Shown piece by piece: positions 1 through 13,049 of a DNA stretch of 64,000 nucleotides. The notes beneath the pieces were generated by a model. That model was not told where the DNA came from and searched no databases. It saw nothing but the letters and a program-made list of their open reading frames with translations. Origin of the DNA: Lasiosphaeria ovina (lineage: Eukaryota; Ascomycota; Sordariomycetes; Sordariales; Lasiosphaeriaceae); the NCBI GenBank assembly GCA_033439765.1, contig JAULSN010000001.1, positions 6,262,001-6,326,000 of the forward strand. The letters run 5' to 3'. The translations under genes were made by a program, and so were the position numbers. Numbering within the stretch: position 1 is the stretch's first letter; each line of letters opens with the position of its first letter.

Positions 1-2
1 CA

Positions 3-785
3 ATTGTTGGAGGAGGCGAAAAGGGGGAGACATCACGCACCGGGGAGGCTCTGTCTCGGGTGGGCGAAAGCTCGGCGCAAGTGCGGTCTAGCGGTGGCAG
101 CGATTCCATCAGAACTGGTCAGACCCAGGAGCACATTGCCCGGGAAGATGCATCGTTCGCCGCCTTCTTGGAGACGACAGTCGTGAGTCTGTCGCCAGAG
201 GCAGGCAAAGCAGACGCGGCGATGAAGGTCAGCGGCCCTGACAGAGAGCCACGGCAGACAAATTGGGGGCACAGATACCCGACACTATCAGCCGCGGAGC
301 AGGAAGCCGTTGACGGCGCCGACGTGGTAGCCCTCCTCTCGGCCGCCGGCAGCCTCGAACCGGACTTGTTCGAGCCCGCAGACGAAACCATGTCCCGGAG
401 CGACCTGTCGAGCCTGCGCCGCGCTTTGTTTGGCGAGGCCACGGTGGGCGACAACACTTCGTCCGTCGCGTGGGATAGTGTGCTCAATTTCATACCAGAC
501 TACTTGCGCGTAAGGGAAAGCAGTAGGCCGGCGGCGGCCGACGGTCTGGCCACGCATCTTGGGACGACAGACAGCGAGGCGGCCTGGCAGGCGTGGATTG
601 GGCAGTGGTCACAGATCCTGACGGGATATCAAGACGAGATTTGGGGTGACTTGGGATCCCTGGCCGAGGAAGCGCGGCTGGAGGTCCAAAAACTCTCCAA
701 GGCTCCGCCAGACCAGAAGCCGCCCAACGAGCCCACGGCGCTCCTGCGGTTACGGGCAATTCTTGGGCACCTGCGAAGCTTGTAG
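3..785 (+). CDS. 3' end of an unidentified gene (5' part outside window)
   Basis: The frame is open from the first bases of the window to the TAG at 783-785 (about 260 residues). The only early start-like codon is a GTG at 60, so this is most likely the C-terminal exon of a gene beginning upstream. The visible part is polar and acidic, rich in Ser, Glu and Ala. Its last third is predicted helical, with a Trp-rich stretch around 570-650 (WQAWIGQW). I do not recognise a domain. Codon composition (GC-rich third positions) is like the neighbouring genes, and the frame is much longer than others nearby, which supports real coding. An intron inside the visible part cannot be ruled out. Confidence 0.6.
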   Translation: MVGGGEKGETSRTGEALSRVGESSAQVRSSGGSDSIRTGQTQEHIAREDASFAAFLETTVVSLSPEAGKADAAMKVSGPDREPRQTNWGHRYPTLSAAEQEAVDGADVVALLSAAGSLEPDLFEPADETMSRSDLSSLRRALFGEATVGDNTSSVAWDSVLNFIPDYLRVRESSRPAAADGLATHLGTTDSEAAWQAWIGQWSQILTGYQDEIWGDLGSLAEEARLEVQKLSKAPPDQKPPNEPTALLRLRAILGHLRSL

Positions 786-1651
786 AGAGGGCGTCGAATG
801 GGAACCATGAACAGGCCGTGTGTGCCGAGTTGAAGCCGGGCTCACGCGAGCGCTTCTCGAATGCTTTTCGTGCCTCTTATTCTCCAGCCCCTTCAACTAC
901 TGTATCGTCCCAAATTCGATGTCCACCTGCCCCGCAAAATGCCGATCTAGACGAGAGGTGCGGTTGTGTGGTATTATTACATGGTATGCAGAATATGTAC
1001 AGTACATACTACCTTGCGTACTTCTCCGTACTCATTACCCCGCCGGAGGCTTGGGGTGGGTGGTTACGGAAAACGGCCTCTCCCTGACGAATTAGGAATA
1101 CCGCCGGATCTGATATGCGGTTGCTCGGCCACCGATAAGCAGACGGCCCAGAAGAAGAAATGACATCACAAACGGGCCCGCGATTGGGTGACAATTGGCG
1201 CACTGCAACACCAGAGGGACCCCAGCCCACCGCCTCCCAGCCTGCAAAATCAACAGACCAGTGATAAACTAGGCTGGCTCAGCGACCCTCTAGCGGCAGC
1301 AACCTCCACAACCTTACCTTACATACACCTAGTACATACACCACGTCGCAATATCAATAGTACCTAATGAGGTGGTTGCTTAATACAAAATCCGAACAAT
1401 AAAACCCCGAACCCTCCCGCGAATTCAGACCTATGTCCTCCAGCCTTGTGTTTTGGGGACGGTAACGCGCCCGCCCCGCCAACGCCGTATCAGCCAGCGC
1501 CTGTCTGTCAGTCTTTTGACAACTACCTTAAGGCTACCGGCCTGACCGTCCATCCCATCTCAGTCGCATCCTCAATTGGATCTCAGTTTAGGCATCACGA
1601 GCCCCAAGTTCAGAGCCCTGGGAGCTAGTTAGATACTATTTATTATCGAGG
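786..1651. other. intergenic, no gene seen
   Basis: No convincing coding frame. It holds the 3' flank of the first gene and the promoter and leader of the secreted-protein gene at 1652. The short frames here are unspliced, compositionally random and overlap one another. Confidence 0.6.
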
Positions 1652-2738
1652 ATGGGAAGCTGGCACAGGAGCTGCTACGTCCTGCTCGCGGCCGTTGCGC
1701 TGGCCTCGTCTGTCTCGGCGGCGCATCGGCAACAGCAACCCTTCCAGCCGGTTGAGACCGGCACACCCGCCTTCGGCTTCGCCTTTGCAAAACGCCAACA
1801 GGGATGCATCGCCAACTTTTACAGCTGCGCCAACCAAGGGCCAGCCTTTGCGAGCGTGTGCTGTCAAAACGGCCAAAGTTGCCAGTTGGATGCAAGCAAT
1901 AACCCAGCCTGCTGCCCCGGGGGGTGAGTCAAACAGTTAAAGCTTCCAAGCTTCCAAGCTACCAAGCTACCTGCCTTACCTACCTTATTAGCCCGCCTAC
2001 CGTCCGTCGGGTATTCCGTAGTCTACGTACTACATAAGGTTACAGCTACGTCCTCCATGCACGAGCTTGTAAGACCTGCAAGTGCACGCCCGCCGGGGGA
2101 GATGAAGGCGAAGGCACCCGGCAGTATGTAGGTACACACCTGGATGCTGACCGCTGTTCTCACCAGGGCCGTCTGCACCGGCACCGCTCCGGCAAGCTTC
2201 GTAACACCAAACCCGGCACAGACCACACCTGTATCCTTCGTACCCAACCCCTATTTCTCCTTTCCCTACATTGCCACCTCTTTCGCCGGTCCTGCCGACT
2301 GCTCGGCGGCAGTGAGCGAGTGCAGTGTCAACTGGGCGGTTTGTACCGCACAGCTCGAGGGACAAGCAGGCTCCGCCCCTTTCGGCGTGACCATCGTCGT
2401 CCCCGGCGGTGGTGGGGTTACTGTTGGCGGAGGTGCCGGCGTCACCTACCCGACCCCGACCGCCACTAGCATATGTAAGCAACCCGCTGTCTCTGTTCTC
2501 CTCGTTTGGTATGTAAATGTTATTCACTAACACGGTCGCCCCTTTTGAAGGTAACAGCTTGGCGCAAGTAGCTTGCAGCAATCTGCAGTACAGCATGTGC
2601 ACCATGACGGGGACCACGGCGAGTGGCTTCTATTTTGGCACGGCCAATGCGGCAGCTGCGAGACCGACGGGACTCGGCTGCGCCGGACTCGTTGCTGCGG
2701 CGGGGCTTGCGGGACTGGGCATCGCTCAGGTGCTCTGA
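1652..2738 (+). CDS. secreted Cys-rich protein, probably GPI-anchored
   Basis: Exons are 1652-1923, 2167-2474 and 2551-2738, giving 255 aa with phases that close exactly (donors GTGAGT and GTAAGC). An N-terminal signal peptide is visible (a hydrophobic run ending ...ASSVSA near residue 23). Next comes a Cys-rich segment (residues about 50-95) with an adjacent Cys pair and several spaced Cys, then a Pro/Thr/Gly-rich middle. The C-terminus is Ala/Gly/Leu-rich and hydrophobic (last about 25 residues) after small residues, the usual pattern for a GPI attachment site. Proteins of this layout occur in Sordariomycetes as GPI-anchored cell-surface proteins of unknown function. Role is inferred only: cell wall or plasma-membrane surface. 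The first intron (243 nt) is long for this window and its acceptor is the least certain part of the model. Confidence 0.8.
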
Positions 2739-3847
2739 TACCTACCTGCCTTTGAACGAGAGTGCCTAACTCGCGGATTTTCGTTTCGATGTGCGGAATA
2801 TGTGGGCTGTATATATATATTATATATTCAGCGGCTACCTTTTTTACGAAAATGAATGACGAGATGCCCACCGCGATGCTCTTCTCCTTTTACGCCTAGC
2901 TGTGCGATACGGCCTGTGGAGCTGCCGTTATGAGCTTCCCATTTTATCACCATTCTAGGTAAATAAGCCAGAAGTCCACAGCGGGTAGTACTGTAGGTTA
3001 GGCTGCTTTGGTGTTACTCCATAATGCTATCGTGTACATATATACATTGGGTAAGGTGTCTTGTATTCCTTGAATGCGGGGAGCCGTAATTACATTGGCA
3101 TAGCCGGATATACCCATGATAGTATGTGAATGGCTCAACGCTCAGGACTCATGAACATAAAACGACTCTCCTGGGGCTCTCAGTCGTTTGAAGCATTTCA
3201 AATATTCCATAAAAGAGAGGCTCACAGTGGGGTTAATATATACTGTGTGTATGAGAAATGCTCATGTCCTATGTAAATAAAACCGAAGGCAAGGTGAGAC
3301 ACGGAACCACCTGCCAGGCTGAATTACGGGTTTCGCTCCCAGGGTGTTGGCGGCGGGCCTACCTAGCTAACCCAAGTATGACACCGGGCAAGCACCGGTC
3401 ACTTCGAGTACATGTTAGTAGAGTCATGATATTCATTCTACCTCGTATACGACTCTCCCGTATACATGTATCTACATATATATAGTGGCGAGTCAACCCA
3501 GGTCGATGTTCCTCATTATATCCGCCCGAGTGCGTGTATTTACCACAGATACAAAGTAACAAAACATTCGACAACACGAGCCGAGTATGCAGACCAGTCT
3601 AACATAAGAACATTGTCTTTTGATGCAGAATTTTGTACACCACCGCTCTCAAGTTCAGGTCATGCTGGCATGGTAAATCAACAAAATGGCCGCACTGAAC
3701 CGCTTCCCGCCTAAATCCCACAATACTAAAAGCCACCAAATTGACATACACCGTATTCCCGTATCCGAAAGCTTACCAATGGCAACCCCCGGGGCCGAGG
3801 TCGTATTGATAGGAACAAACGCAGCAGTGTTGTCGGCACATTTGGTT
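2739..3847. other. intergenic between two 3' ends
   Basis: Lies between the 3' ends of the secreted-protein gene (+) and the TRP-like gene (-). It contains an alternating TA tract near 2811-2828 and is AT-richer than the coding DNA. No supported gene. Confidence 0.6.
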
Positions 3848-6800
3848 TCACCGCGTCTCATCGACAACCTCGGCGGAGCTGCCCAAGAGGTCTGCATCAT
3901 GATGAACCCTATCGATACTGCCGTGCTGGACAAAGCCATAACTCGTTGTCTGTTCATCCGGGCTCCTGTTGGTCGGCTCTTGAGGGTCATTGTGACTGAA
4001 ATCCTCGGTTGCCCCTGTTGACGAGCCCGAAAGTCTCTCCTGTGAATGGGTGCGCTCAAAGGGGAGCCTAGATATTGTTGTGGTGGAGGGGGATAGCTGA
4101 GGCCCAGGCGATACTAGACTGACGGATGGAGGTCGCTTTGAACTCTTTCGCGGAACCGCTGGTTGGCTGCCAACCGACAGCCAGGGTGTGGCTTGTCGAG
4201 TCTCTGAAGATCCCACGTCATCTAGCCCCCTTACGTTCACCTCCCCCACGGCCTCAGCCGCTTCCGATTCTGTCGGGCGAGATCTTTGGATGTGTTGCCC
4301 TTCGTCTTCATCATCCGACTCAATCGGCCCGTTGCGGAGCACGCCCATGGCTACCGGAATTCCCTCTGGTACCTCATCCACGAAGTCGCCACCCTTGGAG
4401 CGCATAGCAGGCGGCATCCGAGCACTTCTGACAACCTCGAAACCCTTCGCCTTCTCTTTTCCCTTCCCCCCCAAAACATTCCTGAACCAGCCTGCAGCCG
4501 AGGCCATAGGTCCAGTAGGATCAGCTGGACCTGTGCCCAGTTTGCGATTTGGCCCAACCGAATTCAGTCTTTGGCCTCTTACGCCGTAATAAAAATCAAC
4601 TTCTCGCGTTGAGTAATCTGTTCTCGGTGCAAAGGGTACTGCGGGCTGCACATGGGGTGTAGATGTGGCGTCTCTTGCCGCCTGACCATCGTCAGAAACC
4701 TGGCCTCCGATTGCGCCTCCTCCAGCCTGGCTGAGTCGTTTCTGCGACCAGTCACCAGTGATCCAAGACCCGCCAGTCTTGGAAGCTGTCGAGGAGGACT
4801 GTTCCAGAGTCGGGCGTCGCTGTCTAGGCGGCCGATAGTACGGGTCGGCAGTCTGCATGCCTAGCGCACCTTGCTGTCGAGACTGTTGCCCGGGAGACGG
4901 CAGGAAGGAAAACATGCTAGCCTCCCCCGGAGTAGTAGGCGTGAGGGAACTTGCGCCGCTATCGAAGTTTCGGGCGGGGGCTTCGAGGCTAACATTGTCC
5001 AAGGCTGAAGAGCTTCTTTGTTGACGATTCATCAATATGCCCATGCTTCCCGCTGACTCGCTCCTGATGCGGCCTCCTGCCATAATATAGCCAGCCTTTG
5101 ACGCATCCTCGGCATCCAGCATAGCAGAACTAGACAGTTGACTCTGCCTCGAGGGGCCGGCCTCGCGTCGGGACATGCGCCGAGACAGCTGCCGCATTCC
5201 GAAAATCTTTGAAAGACCTCCCCTCGACTGACCACGGACGTCATCGCCTCCAGCACCAAGCATTCGGGCAGCCACTTCGACAATGGTCTGGACAGCGTTA
5301 AGAAAGAAACCGAGCACGAGAACGCCGCCGTGGATGAGTAGGATAGCGTAACCAATCCAGCCCTTTGGGCCTTCGGTGACCCCGAGCGAGGGTACAAATG
5401 CGACCATGAGCAGAACGGTGACCAGACGAAGGGCCGAGAAAAGGGTGTGGTAAGCATTCATAGAAGTGGGCGAGTGAAAGGGTCGGAAGCCGTGCAAGGT
5501 CAATATCTGGACGACTTCGCAGACCGCGAGGATGATGACCTGGGCAACGCCGGCAGGCTGAACCGCCCCGATCGTGATACCGCGAATGAAAGTTAGAAAT
5601 ACTGGAATCAGGGTAAAGGCAACCGCTTCGTCCGAGTAGGTATTATACAAGGGGCCGTAGAGAAGGACCGTCGGAAGATCATCAAATAAGACGGCCCTCG
5701 GTTTTGTAGACAAGACAAGGTAAAGAAGCCACGCGGCGAAGCCGATAATCAAAACAAGCGTAACGACGGCCAGGGCAACACTGTAAGCCGGTGGCTCGTT
5801 GGAAACCACCAACTGAAAGGCGGAGAGGGCGACAATTGGCAGCAGGAAGTAGTTCAGAACGATCCTCACCACGTTTCCCAATGTGAACGGTATGTTTTTG
5901 GCGCGGAGGTCTTCCTCAGGAATCCTGTTGACGAATCGGTGAACCCACTGGACGAGAAAGCCGGACTGGACGAGGACGAACATGCTGGCGATGATGACGA
6001 GTAGCCAAACCATCATGCCGGCCCAGATATCCTCTAAATTGCCCATGCCCACCAGTTGTGCGAGGTTCTGCAGGCCATAGGTGCCGTTCGTGACGTAGAT
6101 GCCGTCCCTCAGGCTGAGCCACCCCGTCGACTTACTGACAAAACTTTGGTTGAACATAAGCGTTGACCATGAAGCCTGACTGACAATTGGCTGGTAAAAC
6201 CCGGGGTAGTTGAGGGTTAGGCCACCGGTCAGCACGATAAACTGTATGTACTGGAGACAATCGCCGAAGCCCGGAGTAACGAGACGAAGAAGATCGGGGT
6301 CACGGCCATAATTAGAAGTCCAATGGAAAATATCAACAGTCCCCCATGGGCTAAAGATGCCAGCAAATACCGTGGCACCAGCCACGAAGAGAAGGACAAG
6401 CAGGGGCAGGAACTTGAGCATCCATGTCAAATTGCCCAGGTCAGGCGTGATGGCTGCGGAGACGCAACCAATGTTGGTGACCTTGGCGTCACCGTATATG
6501 ATTAGGAAGGTGGCCGAGAAGGACGTAAATGCATACGACGAATAGAAATCGTTGCTGATAGTCAAGTACGGAAGACCGATGGGAAGCAAGCTGGCCGAGG
6601 GGGGAGGGTTGTTCCAAGCCGAATCAGCACCACTATGACAGAAAAGGGAGTGTAACCTGACACAACCACCACATACCTAGAATTTGCGTTGAAGACAGGC
6701 GCTAGGGGACACGATGCGTTGGCTAGCATCTTGCAAAAATTCGTGCTCTCGTTCCAGGGTTCGTAGGTGAGCACATCGATTTTGCTATGGAGCGTCGTGA

Positions 6801-7242
6801 GCTTGGGGTTGACGGCGTCAGGCTCTGGCTCGTCGAGAATCTTGCCATCGAGCTTGGTGGCGTCTGTCCAGTCGGGACTGCTCGGTGGTGGCAGAGTGAC
6901 GTTGGTGGAGGAGCCGGTCACGTTCCCCCACATAGTAATTCGGAGCGTATGCTTGGTATCCGTCGTGTCGAACGAGGCGTCTACGGATACGGCCCTCCAC
7001 TGCAATGGTGTCGGTTCGTAATTCTTGTAGGAATCGGGCAGGCAGTTTTCGAAGGCCACTTGAGCGGCGACGGCGGGTCGGAAGAGGGCGCCCAGTAGGA
7101 GAAGAATCCGCAGACAACAAGAAAAGGACCATAGACGTGCATTTGGCCAGGCAGACCTCGAGAGACCTGCCGCCAACCTGACCGGCGACACCCATCCGTG
7201 AACATGGAGGCGAGACTGCGCCGGTGTCATCGTCACCGTCAT
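3848..7242 (-). CDS. TRP-like / flavin-carrier-type membrane protein (ML-like + TRP domains)
   Basis: Two exons on the minus strand: 7242-6677 and 6632-3848, joined across a 44 nt intron (GTATGT...TAG), 1116 aa. A signal peptide (hydrophobic run LLLLGALF) precedes an ML-like lumenal domain with conserved Cys (about residues 60-195). A polytopic region of roughly nine hydrophobic helices follows (residues about 245-650), matching the fungal TRP-like family that includes S. pombe Pkd2 and yeast Flc1-3. The C-terminal 450 residues are Ser/Pro/Gln-rich, acidic, and presumably cytosolic. Family knowledge places these proteins in the ER, Golgi or plasma membrane, with roles in Ca2+ signalling, cell-wall integrity and possibly FAD transport. 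The start is uncertain: I chose the Met just before the extended signal peptide, but an in-frame Met at 7308 and others up to 7830 remain open. Confidence 0.85.
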
Positions 7243-8903
7243 CGGCTGTTGAGCATCGCTGCTGTTGCCGTCCGCAGCGCTTAGGGGCCGCACCAGACGT
7301 GCCTTCATGCTCACATGTGCATGCGCCTGGGCACCACAGTGTTGCGTCCCATTATAACCGCCGTCGGCGCAGCGGACACCTCTCAGGCCGTCGTCGTCGT
7401 CGTCGTCGTCGTCGTCGGAATTAAGCGTGAAATAAAGACGGCCGTGATCACCATGCGCGGCTCGCATGATTGAGGTTTGGGCAAGCGCTGGGAAGTCGGC
7501 GTCGGCAGCGGCGGCGGCGACGGCGGCGGCGGCAGTTGGAAAGCCGAAAAGACAGAAAGCGACAACAACACGGCGGGCACCCGGGCTACATGGCCCTGCG
7601 CATCTTCCGGCGCCTCTTTCCCTGGGGGGGCTGTGGGAGTTTGGGCTGATAAGAACTTGGATGCAGGACAAGTCGGCAAGCCAAGGAACTAACAAGGCAA
7701 TGGAAAATGAATAGACAGCGACCCAGGGATCAAGAAACGCTTTGAACGGGAACGGGGCGTCAAATGTGGGGGCGTGCGCTATCAAAACGGGCGTCTGTCT
7801 GAAGTCGGCCGCAGCTTGGAAAGTGCCCACCGATACTCCGGTACTCCGTAATTCATATTATATTTGTTTAGGACGATGTACTTGTGTGCATGTGTTGGTT
7901 ACACCTTCTCACCCCCCACTTGTCTCCTCCGTATTTGGCTTACCTTACCGGCAGGTAACCCAACCACCATCCCTGTCTGCCTCGTTTTATGCCCTCAGCT
8001 TGTGTCTGCCTGTGGCTCTCTGATTGCGATGACGTGGGCTGGGTGGATCCAAATGCAACAATGGACTCGACATCAGCAACGAAAGCCATAAATCGGCACA
8101 CTCGGGCAACTACGTAGTTCTACTAAGTACAGAGGGACTCGGATAGTTAGGTGTACTCGGGAGATAGGCTGTATTTGCCTTTGCTTCTCTGTTATACACT
8201 AGAAATCAGAATTGGCAAGCTCACAGGCGCAGACATTGGATCTTCCCTTGACGCCGCAGGGGCCGCAGAGGGGCTGTGCTTTTTTCCTTCGCGCAGGCGA
8301 TGCGAGAGTCTCGTATTCATCCCTACTGCAGTTTTTATCGCCCGACGGTTTATAACGGAGTGCGAGAGCCACGGTTATGGTCGCTATCTCAGTACAAGAA
8401 AATCCGTATTTCGCCGTCCATAGTCTGAGTTTGGTAGCCAACGTTCCTCTTAACGAACCCCTTTTCATTTCACGCTCTTCAGTGACATAACAACAACTCA
8501 AGCATCCCGTCATATTAGTAACATAAATTATCTCTTAAAAACGGGAATCTATCTAGAACATAGGACTTTGACCCGTGAAGACCCTTCTAACAGACCGTCG
8601 CCCTACTAGATAATGTAGTAAATGCATTCGGTCGATGAGTATGGCAAGTCTATAGAGTTGTATTTGTTATCCGATAACTATGGTAAGCTAAGGAAGGTAG
8701 CTCATGTGTTTTCATAACTGAGCGATTGAGCCTGCCAACTCCCGCTGCCCTCCGGACGCCAACAGCCCGGCAAGATCTTGTGCAAATCAGTTGATCCTCA
8801 TGACCTATTATAGCCGCTTTCTTTCCATATATTCCGTTGCAGAAATTAGAACAGAAGCAACACGGCCGAGGTCGTGAGGAGACGAGGATGCTTGAAGACC
8901 ACT
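7243..8903. other. intergenic and 5' leader of the TRP-like gene
   Basis: The first 590 nt stay open in frame with the TRP-like gene but look like leader sequence (low complexity, Ala and Asp runs). The rest (7831-8903) is AT-richer and has no supported gene. A frame at 8199-8513 (-) has no family resemblance. Confidence 0.5.
7390..7417. repeat. (GTC)9 trinucleotide repeat
   Basis: Nine perfect GTC units. Read on the minus strand it is (GAC)9, which would encode nine Asp if translation of the TRP-like gene began further upstream than 7242. Confidence 0.9.
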
Positions 8904-11436
8904 TCAGGCCTCTTTCCGAAGAGCCAGAAGATTCAGCAGCCGGGACTCCATCATTTTTATATCAGACACACTTCCTCCGATTTTGAAGCCATCTTCCGAC
9001 ATCCCATGCCTCACGTAATTGTCAAATTGTGATGCACTCACGAGCCACCTCCCCAGATTACACGAAACGATATTTATCGTCAGCGCCAGGGTTTGCGTCT
9101 GGTGACTATTTGGTGTTGTTTCGAGCGGTAGTGAACCTGTCATCACACGTCCCGGCTTCTTCTTAGGGTCATTTTCCATGGACTTTTGCTTCATAATCAA
9201 GTACGCCCTCGAATCACGGGTGGGGAGATCCGGTTGGCGAGGAACTTCGGAATCAATTCCCGGCAGGCTAGTCTGTGTTGCCATGACACACACACCTGGG
9301 ACTATATTTTCCGACTTGTCATACGAGTGAAGTCCCTGGCGAGACGGCGCCTGCGTGGATTCCCGTCCGAATTCGAAATCTGTGCGTGGAATCTTGTCCG
9401 GAAAGGTTCTCAGTCGTCCGATATCGTGACGACGTATTGCTACTGAATCCTCGGTGGAGGCATTTAATCTCAGAGCCTCCGCTGTTTGGAGGTGATAGTC
9501 CTCGAGTGCCTCATCATGCCTTCTTCGCGCACTGCCACCACTGAATGAGGTCCGAGTCTCGGCGAGCTCACCAGAGGTCTTTTCGCGGATAGGGTATATA
9601 TTTACGCTGTCCTGGTGTGTTCGGGCCTGTCGTGCTTTGCCGGAAGATGGTGGTAGAGGGTTTCGAAATTTTGGGTTGATGCGTTCTCGATCTCGGGAAC
9701 TGCCCCAATTTGAGACGGTTGTCAGACCTCTGGCCGCCTTCTGGTATGTGCTTCGGCCAACCACACATATTGAGTTGCTCGATGTTAGTGAAGCTGCGGG
9801 ATGCTGCTGTCGCCATGGGAGACCGAGACTGAGACGTGCTGGTCTTGCTGAAGTGTATGCATTGTTGGCGTCATCGGGACATAGAGTTTCGGAATCTGGC
9901 ACTCGAGGCACAATTCGAGTCTGTCTGAGATGTTCGCTGCTATTCGGCCCATCACGTCGGCGAGGAGCGGCTAACTTGGCAATCGACCAGGGATTCAACC
10001 CTTCCATCAGATGATCGGAAATGTTAACTTCGGAGCCACTTGGAGTAATGTCTGCTGTAGGCTGGCTAATTAATGTGGGGGGAGAAAGATGATTTTCTTC
10101 TTCGCTGTCGTCGTCACTTGGCCGATCGAAGCTTGGGGACATATCGACGATCCACATGTCCATCGACGGCTATAACACGTTTAGCACCCCCCTGATTAAT
10201 CTAGACGATGGAAAGGTGCTCTACCTGAAGGGGTGGACCATTATTGGGGTCATGGGGGGGTTCGGCCCCAATAACGTTGGTATTCAGTTGCCTCGAATGT
10301 TTAGGAGGCTGAGTGTTAGGGGCAGCCCCAGGAGCCATGTATATCAACGTGAGAAAGTGCTCAAATCGGTCGATGATACGCTGCTCATCGTTGAACAACA
10401 CATCATCCTTTGAGGGTTCAACGTTGACATCATAGCTTCCTGGTGCGCACACTATGTTCAAGCGAATAAATGGGTCTCGTAATGTCGTGTTGTTGTCTGG
10501 AAATCGGATGGAGCGGCCGAGATACGAACGAAAAATTGATAGGAGTTTTTTAGCCGTCCCTCGAGTAGAGGAAAGGGGGCGCGAGTCTACCGAAAAGAAC
10601 GCTCCCTTCGAGATTTTCAGAGGATCGGCCCAAGGTTTAGGTAGAACCGCCTCGAATATTGGGTCATTGATATCTCGGGACGTGGGACAGTGACCACGGC
10701 TGGTGTTGGCGAGCTGAGCATCCTGCCCAGCTTGGATAGAGACCTGGGATATGCACTGAGATGCTAGATCTGTTCCGAAAAGTTGGAGGACGGACCCTCT
10801 GGCGTCGGTGTTGGGTATGGGAGCGTAAGACCATAACGGAATAGAGCTCTGTAATACCTTGAGCTGTAGCTTAGTCTGGTACCTTGCAAGAGCGTAGGAC
10901 TGAAGAAGCCTCTTTATATTCATCAGATTCTTTACAGAATCCCCTGCAGCGGCTCTTGACCGCACGGGAGATCGGGAAAATAGGTTAGTGACACAGACAG
11001 TGGTACCGACCGGGGTAGACGTGAGTCCCTGTCTCTGGACCCCTTTGCGACCGTCGAGGCGGAGGGTTGTTGCAACTTTCTCAGCTGATGTCCTCGTGGT
11101 CACCGAGACTTCTGCCATAGCACTGGCACTTGCTAATGCTGCTCCGCGGAATCCAAGGCTTGTGCCACCGAGTTGTTCGAGTTGGTCAATTGAAAGGAGC
11201 TTGCTGGTATGCCCCGGACGGCCGAGAGCATCAAAGTCGTCCGGATGGATTCCATGGCCGTTGTCTCTGACCTCAAGCCTGTCAACAGCGTTTGAGGACA
11301 TAAGCACCTCAATAAAGGTCGCTCCACAGTCTATAGCATTGTCCAATAGCTCCTTGACAAGGTGCACAGGGGTTGAAATGACGAGAGATGAACCCAACAG
11401 GCGGGTCGTGGCCTCCGGGAGAGGTGAGATGGGCAT
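8904..11436 (-). CDS. MutL-family protein, MLH2/PMS1-like
   Basis: Exons 11436-10225 and 10169-8904 join across a 55 nt intron in phase 0, 825 aa. The N-terminal 330 residues are a GHL ATPase with the expected motifs: VKELLDNAIDCGA (N-box), DNGHGI, GHTSK and a GFRG motif, followed by the MutL transducer-like region (about 200-340). The overall motif spelling resembles fungal Mlh2 / human PMS1 rather than Mlh1, Pms1(PMS2) or Mlh3. The C-terminal half is Ser/Arg-rich and disordered, with no metal-binding DQHA-type endonuclease motif. Mlh2 forms a heterodimer with Mlh1 and acts as an accessory factor in mismatch repair and in limiting gene-conversion tract length. One oddity: the usual GFRGEAL reads GFRGAAL here. 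A Met 27 codons upstream (11517) is possible but lies before the conserved start. Confidence 0.85.
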
Positions 11437-12352
11437 GCTAGTAACCTCAAGCCCGCAGAATATGACTGTGTAGGCGTCCGGTACCCGACAACTCCTAGAT
11501 TGAAGACGACAGATCAAGGATTAAGGATGTAGGACATATATCTCGATAAATGCGTCTGATGGGAGAGTACCCAGTACTGAATACCTTATGGATGACGATG
11601 AGACAAGATGAACGGCCCAACTCACAAAGCTAGGACACCGGTAGAGAAACCATGGAGTTGAAGGCATGATGTGGGGAGAGCCGTGGTTTTCTGCCTATCT
11701 CACTAGATAGGTAGGTGCACAGGACGTAAATAGGGTCTTGCTATCTGAAGCAAATGCAGGGTGGAAGTCACGATGGGGTGATGAGGCGAGTCTGGAGAAT
11801 TAAGGGCAAGCGCGACAGGAAGTCGACGACTTACTCAGGCTCGACATGTCACGTAAGTTCACACACCTTACCAACGTTACTTACCGTACCTTCGGTATAT
11901 CCGTACTTTGTACGGGCAATACATATGATACTTATGGTACACCGTATATCATCGAATACAAGTAGACCCCTGCGTATCCGTAGGTTTCGCTTTCTTGCCA
12001 GATTATTACTGCCCAAACCACCAGAACGGGACTTCTGGAGGGGGTTGAAAGGTTTGGGATCCTGGTAAACTCCGAATATCGGGTTGTCTAAGGTGTAGTA
12101 TCCGTCAGTGCGTAATAAGTAAGGTATCCGTAAACTAGAAACATTTCGCGGCGCTAGGACCCCAGATGACCAAGCTGGGCGGCAGATCAAAGCTGCCCCT
12201 CAGCAACATCCACAGAGTTTACTACTGGACTATAACTAGTAAGACCTCCCCCCCCCCATCGAACTAATAGAAGATACGGATATTCCGAAAGCTTCTAACC
12301 CACTTTACTCGCTACAGAAGCTTTGGAGTGAAGCCCCCATACCTACCTAGCT
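11437..12352. other. intergenic (divergent promoter region)
   Basis: Separates the divergently transcribed MutL gene (-) and lumazine synthase (+). AT-rich, with several TACCT/AGGTA words, a C9 run near 12248-12257 and no supported gene. Confidence 0.5.

Positions 12353-13049
<697 letters not shown>

Noticed and set aside
2811..2828. Alternating TA tract as a possible promoter or origin element
   Set aside because: Simple dinucleotide sequence in a convergent 3' region; nothing further supports a function.
8199..8513. 104-codon open frame on the minus strand
   Set aside because: No resemblance to any family and no supporting context.
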